Of a DNA stretch of 64,000 nt, positions 37,343-45,007 are shown piece after piece; positions within the stretch are counted from its first letter, which is position 1, and every line of letters begins with the position of its first letter. The notes below the pieces were generated by a model. It did not search any database. It was not told where the DNA came from and saw only the letters and a list, made by a program, of their open reading frames with translations. Where the stretch lies: assembly GCF_900114705.1 (NCBI RefSeq), contig NZ_FOTW01000004.1:434001-498000 (forward strand). The letters are read 5' to 3'. This DNA is from Rugamonas rubra. Its GTDB lineage: Bacteria; Pseudomonadota; Gammaproteobacteria; Burkholderiales; Burkholderiaceae_D. The position numbers were made by a program, and so were the translations under genes.

Positions 37343-39136
37343 ATGTCCGAAAACCAGATCCACACCCTGCCTGGCGCCGAGTCCGCCCCCGCCGCCGTTG
37401 CGGCCATTGAACAAGTCGCCGCTGTTGAAGCCGCGCCGGTTGACACCGCGCCAGTCGAAGCGGCAATTGTTGCAGCCGCACCAGTAGCACCAGTAGCACC
37501 AGTAGCACCAGTAGCACCCGTCGCAGCAGCCGAAGCAGCCGAAGCCGTGGCCGCCGCGCCGGCCGACGTCGTCATTGTGGCCGCCGCCCCCGCCGCCGAT
37601 GTCAAGTTCGCCGACTTCGGCCTGTCGCCGCTGATCCTGCGCGCGCTGACCGACCAGGGCTACGTCCACCCGACGCCGATCCAGGCCCAGGCCATCCCCG
37701 TGCTGCTGCAGGGCCGCGACGTGATGGGCGCGGCGCAGACCGGCACCGGCAAGACCGCCGGCTTCGCCCTGCCGATCATCCAGATGCTGCTGGCCCACGC
37801 CAGCGCCAGCATGTCGCCGGCGCGCCACCCGGTGCGCGCGCTGATCCTGACGCCGACCCGCGAGCTGGCCGTGCAGGTGGCCGAGAACGTCAAGGCCTAC
37901 GCCCAGCACACCCCGCTGCGCTCGACCGTGGTGTTCGGCGGCATGGACATGAAGGGCCAGACCACGATATTGAAGGGCGGCGTCGAGATCGTCATCGCCA
38001 CGCCGGGCCGCCTGCTCGACCATATCGAGCAGAAGAACATCTCGCTGGGCCAGGTGCAGATGCTGGTCATGGACGAGGCCGACCGCATGCTCGACATGGG
38101 CTTCCTGCCCGACCTGCAGCGCATCATCAACCTGCTGCCCAAGCAGCGCCAGAACCTGATGTTCTCGGCGACGTTCTCGCCGGAGATCAAGAAGCTGGCC
38201 AACACCTTCCTGAACAACCCGCTGACCATCGAGGTGGCGCGCAGCAACCAGACCGCCGACAAGGTCAGCCAGGTGGTCTACAAGGTCGCCGACGAGCACA
38301 AGCGCGACGTCGTCGCCCACCTGCTGCGCCAGCGCGACCTGAAGCAGGTGATCATCTTCTCCAACACCAAGATCGGCGCCTCGCGCCTGGCGCGCAGCCT
38401 GGAGCAGGAGGGCATGAAGGCCACCGCCATCCACGGCGACCGCACCCAGCAGGAACGCATGGCCGCGCTCGACGCGTTCAAAAAGGGCGAGATCGACGTG
38501 CTGGTGGCCACCGACGTGGCGGCGCGCGGCCTCGACATTTCCGACCTGCCCTGCGTGATCAACTTCGACCTGCCCTACAACGCCGAGGACTACGTCCACC
38601 GCATCGGCCGCACCGGCCGCGCCGGCGCCTCCGGCGACGCCATCTCGATCTACTCGGACAAGGACGAGCGCCTGCTGGTCGACATCGAGAAGCTGATCAA
38701 GCAAAGCATCAAGCGCGGCGAGCTGGTCGGCTTCACGCCGGGCGTCGGCCGCGGCGAGGAGCGCGGCAGCGAGCGCCGGCCACGGCGCAGCGAGGGCGGC
38801 GCGCCGGCGGCGCGCCCGTTCGAACGCTCGGCCGAGCGCAGCGGCGGCGAACGCGGCGGCGGCGAGCGCGGCAGCACGGATCGCAGCAGCACGGAACGCA
38901 GCAGCAGCACGGACCGCAGCAACCTGGAACGCAGCAGCAGTGGCTTCGAGCGCGGTGCGCGCCCGGGCGGCCCGTCGTCGCGCCGCGACAAGACCGACCC
39001 GTGGTTCCTCAAGCCCTACGAGCCGGCCAAGAGCGCCCTGCCGGCGCCCAGCGCCTCGCTGGCCAGCGCCACCAGCGTCGGCGTCAAGCCGAAGCAGAAG
39101 GTGGCGGCCCTGCTGGGCGGCCTGCCGAAGCAGTAA
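37343..39136 (+). CDS. DEAD-box RNA helicase (RhlE-type)
   Basis: A 597-residue ATP-dependent RNA helicase. All core motifs are present: Q motif (HPTPIQAQAIPVLL), I (AQTGTGKT), Ia (PTREL), II (VMDEADRM), III (SATFS), IV, V (VATDVAARGLD) and VI (HRIGRTGRAG). Residues 1-85 form an Ala/Pro/Val-rich extension with an APV tandem repeat. The C-terminal ~130 residues are Arg/Gly/Ser/Glu repeats (for example GGERGGGERGSTDRSSTERS), likely an RNA-binding tail. It helps RNA unwinding in ribosome assembly or mRNA decay. The ribosome-binding site is weak. Confidence 0.95.
   Translation: MSENQIHTLPGAESAPAAVAAIEQVAAVEAAPVDTAPVEAAIVAAAPVAPVAPVAPVAPVAAAEAAEAVAAAPADVVIVAAAPAADVKFADFGLSPLILRALTDQGYVHPTPIQAQAIPVLLQGRDVMGAAQTGTGKTAGFALPIIQMLLAHASASMSPARHPVRALILTPTRELAVQVAENVKAYAQHTPLRSTVVFGGMDMKGQTTILKGGVEIVIATPGRLLDHIEQKNISLGQVQMLVMDEADRMLDMGFLPDLQRIINLLPKQRQNLMFSATFSPEIKKLANTFLNNPLTIEVARSNQTADKVSQVVYKVADEHKRDVVAHLLRQRDLKQVIIFSNTKIGASRLARSLEQEGMKATAIHGDRTQQERMAALDAFKKGEIDVLVATDVAARGLDISDLPCVINFDLPYNAEDYVHRIGRTGRAGASGDAISIYSDKDERLLVDIEKLIKQSIKRGELVGFTPGVGRGEERGSERRPRRSEGGAPAARPFERSAERSGGERGGGERGSTDRSSTERSSSTDRSNLERSSSGFERGARPGGPSSRRDKTDPWFLKPYEPAKSALPAPSASLASATSVGVKPKQKVAALLGGLPKQ
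37480..37518 (+). repeat. 9-bp tandem repeat in the helicase gene
   Basis: About four copies of GCACCAGTA encode the APV repeat near residues 46-58 of the helicase. Unit length is a multiple of three, so copy-number change keeps frame. Confidence 0.85.
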
Positions 39137-39160
39137 GCCGCTCGGCGCCGCCGATCCGGC

Positions 39161-39200
39161 GGACGTAAAAAAAGCAGCCCAGGCTGCTTTTTTTACGTCC
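39161..39200. terminator. Bidirectional intrinsic terminator
   Basis: A perfect 19-bp inverted repeat, GGACGTAAAAAAAGCAGCC and its complement around a 2-nt CA centre. Seven A on the left and seven T on the right make it work in both directions. It ends the helicase gene (plus) and the polysaccharide operon (minus) at once. Confidence 0.95.
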
Positions 39201-39211
39201 ATGCGCGCCGG

Positions 39212-41146
39212 CTAGCGCAGCACCACCTTGCGCAGGAACAGCGCCAGGTGGCGCTGGTCGCCGGGGCCGGGTTCGCCCGGCGCCTCGTGGGCCAGTTCGA
39301 TTTGCAGCTGGCTGGCGCCGCGCACGGCGGCCGGCAGGGCCACGGCGGCGCCCTGTTGCAGGTCGTGCCAGCCGAGGTCGACGCCGTTGACGCTGAGCCG
39401 GCTGCGCCGGTTGCCGGCGAAATAGTAGCCGCTCAGCGTCAGCGTGGCCGGCGGCTGCGCCGCGTCGACCGCCACCTGCAGGCGCGAGTTCGGCCCGTTC
39501 GACCAGACGCCGTCCCAGCCGCTGCCGTTGCGCTCGGGGTTGCTCCAGCCGAAGGCCAGCAGCTGGGTCTGCAATTGCTGGAACTGCTCGATGGCCAGCG
39601 TGCGGCCGGCCCCGCCGCCGCTCTTGCAGCGCACCGGGCCGTTGATGTAGCGCCAGTGGCGCATGGTGTCGACGGTGTGGTTGTCGGCCGCCAGGCTGTT
39701 GCCCTCGCCGCACAGCAAAACGTCGATGTCGCCGTTGGCCAGGTTGTACAGCAGCTTGTTGGACGGCCCCTCGACGCTCAGGCCGTAGACCTGGTCGGTG
39801 CGCACGTTGCCGTCGTTGTGGCCGTTGCGCTCGGCGAAGATCTCCGGCTCCGGGTTGACCAGGCCGGGGGCGCGCTGCATCACCCAGCGGCTCAGCGGGC
39901 TCAGCTCCAGATAGTGGTAGCGGCTGGCCGAATAGGTGAACAGCGCCTGCACCAGGGCGACCGCCAGCAGCGGCGCCAGCGGCCAGCGCGGATGGTCGCG
40001 CAGGCGCCAGAGCAAGGGGAACAGGAAGGCGGCGCCGCCCCAGAAGGCGTAGCGCATGACGCCGGTGGCGCCGGAGTTCCAGTTCAGCACGGCCAGCGCC
40101 GGCACCGACAGCGCCAGCGAGAACAGCAGGCACAGGCCGAGCAGGGCGGCGTTGCGGCGCCGCTCGGCGGCCGGCCGGCCGCGCCAGCCGAACAGCAGCA
40201 GCGCCGCCCAGACGCCTGGGATGCCGATCAGCATGCCCTGGTTCAGGTCGAAGTAGAAGGAGTGCAGCCGGGTCGGGTTGACCAGGGTCGGGTCGGAGAA
40301 CAGCTTGACGATGATGTTGGGCACGCCGAACTGCCACAGGTTGTACAGCGGCGGAACGGCGAACACGGCCAGGCCGAGCGCCAGCGCGGCCAGGTAGCGC
40401 GGCCGCAGCAGCGCGGCCAGGCGGGCGCGCGCGCCGCCCTCGAGCAGGCACAGGCGCAGCAGCGGGGCGAAGCCGAAGAAGAACACGATGGTCGGGTTCT
40501 GCAGCGCCGCCAGGCCGGCCAGCAGGCCGGCGCGCAGCGGCGCGCCGTCGCAGTACAGGATCAGGGCGGCCAGCAGGGCCGCCGCGCTGAGGCACTCCGG
40601 GCTGCCCCAGTCCCAGTACTGGGCACCGCCGCTGAGCATGAACAGGGCGAGCGCCAGCAGCGCCTTGGGCGTCGAGCCGAACAGGCGGAACAAGCTCATG
40701 CCGAGCACGAACAGCATGCCCAGGTTGACCAGTTGGTAGGCCTTGAACGGGTCGACGCCGAGCCCCTGCAGCAGCTTGAACGGCAGCGCCGTCAGCAGCG
40801 CGTAGCCGAAGAAGTGGACGGCGTAGACGCGGCCGTCCTTGCCACGGGTGAAGGCGGCGTACAGCTCGGGCTTGTTGGCCCGCATGTCGTCCTCGATGAT
40901 CTGGTAGACGCCGACGCGGCTGGGCACCAGCTGCTTGGCCACGGCGATGTCGTCGAGGCGGATGTCGGGCGAGCCGTGGCGCACCAGGGCGATGGTCTGC
41001 AGCGAGTATTCGACGGCGTCGCCGTTGTGGGCCGGGCCCTTGCTCAGCAGCAGGGCCAGCAGCAGCGCGCCGAGCAGCAGGGCGAAGCGCCAGGCGGCGG
41101 CGCGGCGGCCGGTTGGGGTCGGGTCTAGGCTCAAAAACAACTCCAC
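39212..41146 (-). CDS. Polytopic membrane protein, paralogue 2 of a tandem pair
   Basis: A 644-residue membrane protein. About 10-12 hydrophobic helices span residues 20-420, with a periplasmic loop after the first (GDAVEYSLQTIALVRHG, glycosyltransferase-C-like). It ends in a soluble C-terminal domain of about 200 residues with conserved Trp, Asp and Asn. It closely resembles the neighbouring upstream gene (shared GDASEYTLMTLA/GDAVEYSLQTIA, YFDLNQGML, NPEPE-FAER and C-terminal LAHEAP/LDHEAP motifs). The layout suggests a polyprenyl-phosphate-sugar glycosyltransferase or related membrane enzyme, not proven. It is the last gene of the operon. Confidence 0.82.
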   Translation of the reverse strand: MELFLSLDPTPTGRRAAAWRFALLLGALLLALLLSKGPAHNGDAVEYSLQTIALVRHGSPDIRLDDIAVAKQLVPSRVGVYQIIEDDMRANKPELYAAFTRGKDGRVYAVHFFGYALLTALPFKLLQGLGVDPFKAYQLVNLGMLFVLGMSLFRLFGSTPKALLALALFMLSGGAQYWDWGSPECLSAAALLAALILYCDGAPLRAGLLAGLAALQNPTIVFFFGFAPLLRLCLLEGGARARLAALLRPRYLAALALGLAVFAVPPLYNLWQFGVPNIIVKLFSDPTLVNPTRLHSFYFDLNQGMLIGIPGVWAALLLFGWRGRPAAERRRNAALLGLCLLFSLALSVPALAVLNWNSGATGVMRYAFWGGAAFLFPLLWRLRDHPRWPLAPLLAVALVQALFTYSASRYHYLELSPLSRWVMQRAPGLVNPEPEIFAERNGHNDGNVRTDQVYGLSVEGPSNKLLYNLANGDIDVLLCGEGNSLAADNHTVDTMRHWRYINGPVRCKSGGGAGRTLAIEQFQQLQTQLLAFGWSNPERNGSGWDGVWSNGPNSRLQVAVDAAQPPATLTLSGYYFAGNRRSRLSVNGVDLGWHDLQQGAAVALPAAVRGASQLQIELAHEAPGEPGPGDQRHLALFLRKVVLR

Positions 41147-41149
41147 GAT

Positions 41150-43153
41150 CTAGGGAGGGCCGCCGGGGCGGCCGTCGGGTTGCGGCGGCGCCGGCTGCAG
41201 CGCGATCTCCTGCAGGAAGAAGGCGATGCGGCGGCGGTCGGCCTGGCCGGCCGGCGGCTGGTAGGGCGCCTCGTGGTCCAGCTGCAGCGTCAGCGCCGTG
41301 GCGCCGGCCGGCAGCGGCAGCAGCGGCAGCTCGCGCAGGCGCTGCCAGCCCAGGTCGCGGCCGTTGATGCGCACGCGGGTGCGGCCGTTGCCGTCGAAGT
41401 AGTGGCCGATCACCAGCAGGCCGGCGTAGCGGCCGCCGGCCGGCAGCGCCAGCGTGACGCTCGAGCTGTCGCCGTCCGACCAGCTGCCGTTCCAGATGCC
41501 GCCGCCCGACTCCGGCCGGCTCCAGCCGGCGGCCAGCTGGACGCCGTCGGCGGCGAGGAACTCGGCCAGGCGGTAGCGCAGCGCCGGCGCGCCGGCGTCG
41601 ACGCAGCGCAGCGCGCCGTCGACGTAGCGCCACAGGCCGGCGCTGTCGCGCGCCAGGTTGTCGGCGGCCAGCGCGCGGCCGGCGCCGCACAGGCTCTGCG
41701 CGGCGTCCAGGTTGGCGCGGTTGTACATGGTCTTGACGCGTTTGCCGTCCTGCTCGTAGGTGGTGATGCGCTCCGGCGTCAGCTCGACCTCGCCGTGCTG
41801 GACGCGCTCGGCGAACAGCTCCGGCTCCGGGTTGTACCAGGCCGGCGCGCGGCGCAGCACGGCCTGCGCCAGCGGGCTGAACTCGAGGCTGTCGTAGCGC
41901 CGCGCGTTGGCCGTCGCCAGCGCCTGCAGCGCCAGCAGCGCCAGCAGGGCCGGCAGCGGCCAGGCCGGGCTGGCGCGCAGCTGCCACAGCAGCACGTACA
42001 GCAGCGGCATGGCGCTCCAGAAGGCGTAGCGCATGACGCCGGCGGCGCTCGAGTTCCAGTTGTGGATGGCCAGCGTCGGCACGGCCAGCGCCAGTGTCAT
42101 GGCCACGGCCAGCAGCAGCATGGCCAGGCGGCGCGCGCCGGCCAGGCCGGCGCCGGCGCCGTCGCGCCCGGTCCAGGCCAGCAGCCACAGCGCCAGCGCC
42201 GGCACGGCCACCAGCATGCCCTGGTTCAGGTCGAAGTAGAAGGAGAACAGGCGCACCGCGCTCATCAGCGAGACGTCGGTGGCCACCTTGGCGATCAGGC
42301 TGGGCAGGCCGAACTGGTAGAGGTTGAACAGCGGCGCCAGGGCGAACACGGCCAGGCCCAGCGCCAGGCCGAGCAGGCGGCGCGGCCGCAGGCCGGCGCC
42401 CAGCGCGGCGCGCCAGCCGGCGTCGGCGCGGTAGTCCTGGCACAGCTGCAGCAGCGGGGCGAAGCCGAGGAAGAACACGGCGGTCGGGTTCTGCAGCGCC
42501 GCCAGGCCGCCCAGCGCGCCGGCCAGCAGCGGCGCGCCGGCGGTGTTGAGCAGCAGGGCCGACAGCAGCAGGCTGGCCGTCATCAGCTCCGGGCTGCTCC
42601 AGTCGAGGTAGAGCCAGCCGCCGCACAGCATGAACAGGGCCAGGCCGAACAGCGCGCGCGGCGCCGAGCCGAACACCCGCAGCAGGCTCATGCCGAGCAC
42701 GAAGACGCAGGCCAGGTTGAGCGCCAGATAGCACTTGAACGGGTCCTGGCCGGCCGCCTGCAGCAGCTTGAACGGCAGCGCCGCCAGCGCCGAGTAGGCG
42801 AAGAAGTGCAGCGCCTGGACCTGGCCGTGCAGGCTGCGGTAGAAGCCGCGCAGCGGCACCTGGGCGTCGTCGCGCAGGCCCTGTTCGAGGCGGTCGAGGT
42901 CGGCGTCGAAGTAGGCCGGCAGCAGCGTGCGCGCGGCGGCCAGGTCGCCGGCGCGGATCTCCGGCGTGGCGTGGTTGGCCACGGCCAGGGTCATCAGCGT
43001 GTACTCGCTGGCGTCGCCTTTGAGCTGCGGCGGGCGGCCGGCCAGCACCGCCAGCAGGAGCAGCAGCAACAGCAGGGCGAAGCGGCCCGGCGCGGCGGCG
43101 CGCGCCGGCGGCGTGAGGGGGAGGGCGGTCAAGATGGCTCCAGGCGTGGACAT
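41150..43153 (-). CDS. Polytopic membrane protein, paralogue 1 of a tandem pair
   Basis: A 667-residue homologue of the next gene, with the same helix layout, periplasmic loop (KGDASEYTLMTLAVANHATPE), YFDLNQGML segment and C-terminal soluble domain. A GT-C-type role in adding sugars from a lipid carrier is plausible. The start is the ATG at 43153 (MSTPGAILTALPL); the open frame beyond it is the shadow of the small SMR/EamA-like gene. It lies 14 nt after that gene and 3 nt before its paralogue, so all three are cotranscribed. Confidence 0.82.
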   Translation of the reverse strand: MSTPGAILTALPLTPPARAAAPGRFALLLLLLLLAVLAGRPPQLKGDASEYTLMTLAVANHATPEIRAGDLAAARTLLPAYFDADLDRLEQGLRDDAQVPLRGFYRSLHGQVQALHFFAYSALAALPFKLLQAAGQDPFKCYLALNLACVFVLGMSLLRVFGSAPRALFGLALFMLCGGWLYLDWSSPELMTASLLLSALLLNTAGAPLLAGALGGLAALQNPTAVFFLGFAPLLQLCQDYRADAGWRAALGAGLRPRRLLGLALGLAVFALAPLFNLYQFGLPSLIAKVATDVSLMSAVRLFSFYFDLNQGMLVAVPALALWLLAWTGRDGAGAGLAGARRLAMLLLAVAMTLALAVPTLAIHNWNSSAAGVMRYAFWSAMPLLYVLLWQLRASPAWPLPALLALLALQALATANARRYDSLEFSPLAQAVLRRAPAWYNPEPELFAERVQHGEVELTPERITTYEQDGKRVKTMYNRANLDAAQSLCGAGRALAADNLARDSAGLWRYVDGALRCVDAGAPALRYRLAEFLAADGVQLAAGWSRPESGGGIWNGSWSDGDSSSVTLALPAGGRYAGLLVIGHYFDGNGRTRVRINGRDLGWQRLRELPLLPLPAGATALTLQLDHEAPYQPPAGQADRRRIAFFLQEIALQPAPPQPDGRPGGPP

Positions 43154-43167
43154 GGCGGCGCGGCGGT

Positions 43168-43509
43168 TCAGCGCGTCAGGGCGAAGGCGCCGGCGGCGAT
43201 CAGCAGCAGGCCGACCACCTTGGAGACGGTCATCGGCTCCTGCAGTGCGGCGTAGCCGAGCAGCGCCACCAGCGCCATGGTGATGGCGGTCATGGCCGGG
43301 TAGGCCAGGCTGATCTGCATGCGCTGCAGCGCCAGCGAGTAGCAGACGAAGCCCAGGCCGTAGGTGGCGCAGGCGCCGCCCAGGTAGGCCAGGCGGGTCA
43401 CGCTCCAGTCGCTGCCGGCCATGCCGGACAGCTTGATGAGGTAGGTGGCGGCGGCGCTGGCCAGGGCGGCCAGGGCGCACCACAGGTAGCCGATCAGGGT
43501 GGGACTCAT
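43168..43509 (-). CDS. Small four-helix membrane protein (SMR/EamA-like)
   Basis: A 113-residue integral membrane protein with four helices and the Gly/Ala-rich pattern of the small multidrug resistance/EamA superfamily (LSGMAGSDWSVTRLAYLGGACATYGLGFVCYSLAL, SLAYPAMTAITMALVALLGYAAL). In polysaccharide loci such proteins often flip lipid-linked sugars (ArnE/ArnF type). The position here, between a prenyltransferase fusion and GT-C-like proteins, favours flipping over drug efflux. I start at ATG 43509; a TTG four codons upstream is the alternative. Confidence 0.82.
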   Translation of the reverse strand: MSPTLIGYLWCALAALASAAATYLIKLSGMAGSDWSVTRLAYLGGACATYGLGFVCYSLALQRMQISLAYPAMTAITMALVALLGYAALQEPMTVSKVVGLLLIAAGAFALTR

Positions 43510-43543
43510 GTGCTCTTTCAATGGAATGGTGGGTGGCGCCGGC

Positions 43544-45007
43544 TCACAGCGCGGCGACGGTGGCCAGCGCCAGGCAGGCGGCGATGATGGCCAGGCTGAG
43601 GCGGTCCTTGCTGACGAACAGCACCGGGTCCTCGTTGACCTCGCCGCGGTAGGCCAGGATCCACAGCCGGCCCAGCCAGAACACCAGCAGCGGCACCACG
43701 CCGAGCAGGTACTCGGGGTGGCGGTACATCGGCAGCACGTTCGCCGAGTTGATGTACAGCATGAAGATCACCACCGACAGGAAGCCGGCGTTGACCCCCA
43801 TGGCGCCGATCGGCGCCTTGTCGGCGATGGTGTAGCCGCGGCCGCTGGTCTTTTCCTTGCCCTGGCGCTTCAGGTTGAACAGCTCGCTGTAGCGCTTGAG
43901 CAGGGCCAGCGACAGGAAGATGAAGAAGGAGAAGGCCAGCAGCCAGAACGAGGGCGCGATGTGGGTGGCGGCGGCGCCGCCGAGGATGCGCAGGGTGTAC
44001 AGCAGGGCCAGGGTGACGATGTCGACCATCAGCAGGCGCTTCAGCACGAAGGAGTAGGACAGCGTGCTGGCGAAGTACACCAGCACCACGCCCAGCAGCA
44101 GCGGCTTGAGCACGGCGCACAGCGCCAGCGCGGCGCCGGCCAGCAGTGCGCTGGCGCCCAGCGCCAGCGCCAGCGACAGGCTGCCGGCGGCGATCGGGCG
44201 GCGGCACTTGGTTGGGTGCAGCCGGTCGTCGTGGGCGTCGAGGGCGTCGTTGAGCAGGTAGGCGCTGGAGGCGCACAGCGAGAACGCGGCGAAGGCCAGC
44301 AGCGAGTCGGCCAGCGTGGCCAGGCCGAAGGCGTGGCCGGCCAGCATCGGCAGGAACACCAGCAGGTTCTTCAGCCACTGCCGCGGCCGCATGGCCTTTA
44401 GCAGCGCCGCCGCCGGATGGCCGCGGCGCGCCCCCAGGTGCACCGTGCTGGCGCCGCCGGCCAGGCGGAACGGGCGCCGGCTGACGCTGAAGGCGTGGCG
44501 GCCGGCCTGCCACACCGGCAGGTCGACGCGGCAGTTGCCGACGTAGTCGAAGCCGGCGGCGCCATAGTGGCGCTCGAGGGCGGCGGCCTTGTTGCCCGAG
44601 GTCAGGTTGACGCCGTCCTCGGTGGCCAGCACCAGGTCGAACAGGCCGAGGTGGGCGGCGATGCGCTCGGCGAAGCCGCGCTCGCTGCCGGTGGCCAGCA
44701 CGATGCGCCGGCCGCGCGCCCGCTCGACGCGGATGTGCGCCAGCAGCACCTGGTCGTAGGGCAGCGTGGCCGGGTCGATGGCGACCTCGGCGGCCAGTTT
44801 GGCCTTGAAGCCGGCCTTGCCCAGCAGCAGCCAGGCGGGCAGGCGCCAGGCCTGCCAGAACTGCTGCTTGAGGAACAGCAGCAGCGCCTCCCACAGCATG
44901 TCGGAGTAGATCAGGGTGCCGTCCAGGTCGATCACCAGGGGCGGCTCGGCGCGCGCCAGGTCGTGCGCGGCGCCAGGCGGGGAGGAGGGCTGGGGCAGTG
45001 TGCTCAT
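43544..45007 (-). CDS. HAD hydrolase-UbiA prenyltransferase fusion
   Basis: A 487-residue fusion. The N-terminal ~200 residues form a HAD-like phosphatase (LVIDLDGTLIYSD; GSERGFAERIAAHLG). The C-terminal ~280 residues are a UbiA-family membrane prenyltransferase with the Asp-rich motif NDALDAHDDRLHPTKCRRPI and eight or so helices. Similar fusions and stand-alone UbiA proteins make decaprenyl-phosphate-pentose donors: the UbiA part joins phosphoribosyl to a polyprenyl phosphate, and the HAD part removes a phosphate. It thus probably supplies a lipid-linked pentose to the membrane glycosyltransferases downstream. It overlaps the glycosyltransferase gene by 4 nt (ATGA). Confidence 0.9.
   Translation of the reverse strand: MSTLPQPSSPPGAAHDLARAEPPLVIDLDGTLIYSDMLWEALLLFLKQQFWQAWRLPAWLLLGKAGFKAKLAAEVAIDPATLPYDQVLLAHIRVERARGRRIVLATGSERGFAERIAAHLGLFDLVLATEDGVNLTSGNKAAALERHYGAAGFDYVGNCRVDLPVWQAGRHAFSVSRRPFRLAGGASTVHLGARRGHPAAALLKAMRPRQWLKNLLVFLPMLAGHAFGLATLADSLLAFAAFSLCASSAYLLNDALDAHDDRLHPTKCRRPIAAGSLSLALALGASALLAGAALALCAVLKPLLLGVVLVYFASTLSYSFVLKRLLMVDIVTLALLYTLRILGGAAATHIAPSFWLLAFSFFIFLSLALLKRYSELFNLKRQGKEKTSGRGYTIADKAPIGAMGVNAGFLSVVIFMLYINSANVLPMYRHPEYLLGVVPLLVFWLGRLWILAYRGEVNEDPVLFVSKDRLSLAIIAACLALATVAAL

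Noticed and set aside
36920..39202. Extension of the diguanylate cyclase frame across the helicase gene
   Set aside because: It is antisense to the helicase, which has all DEAD-box motifs, and it spans promoter sequences; the protein proper starts near 36919 with a signal segment.
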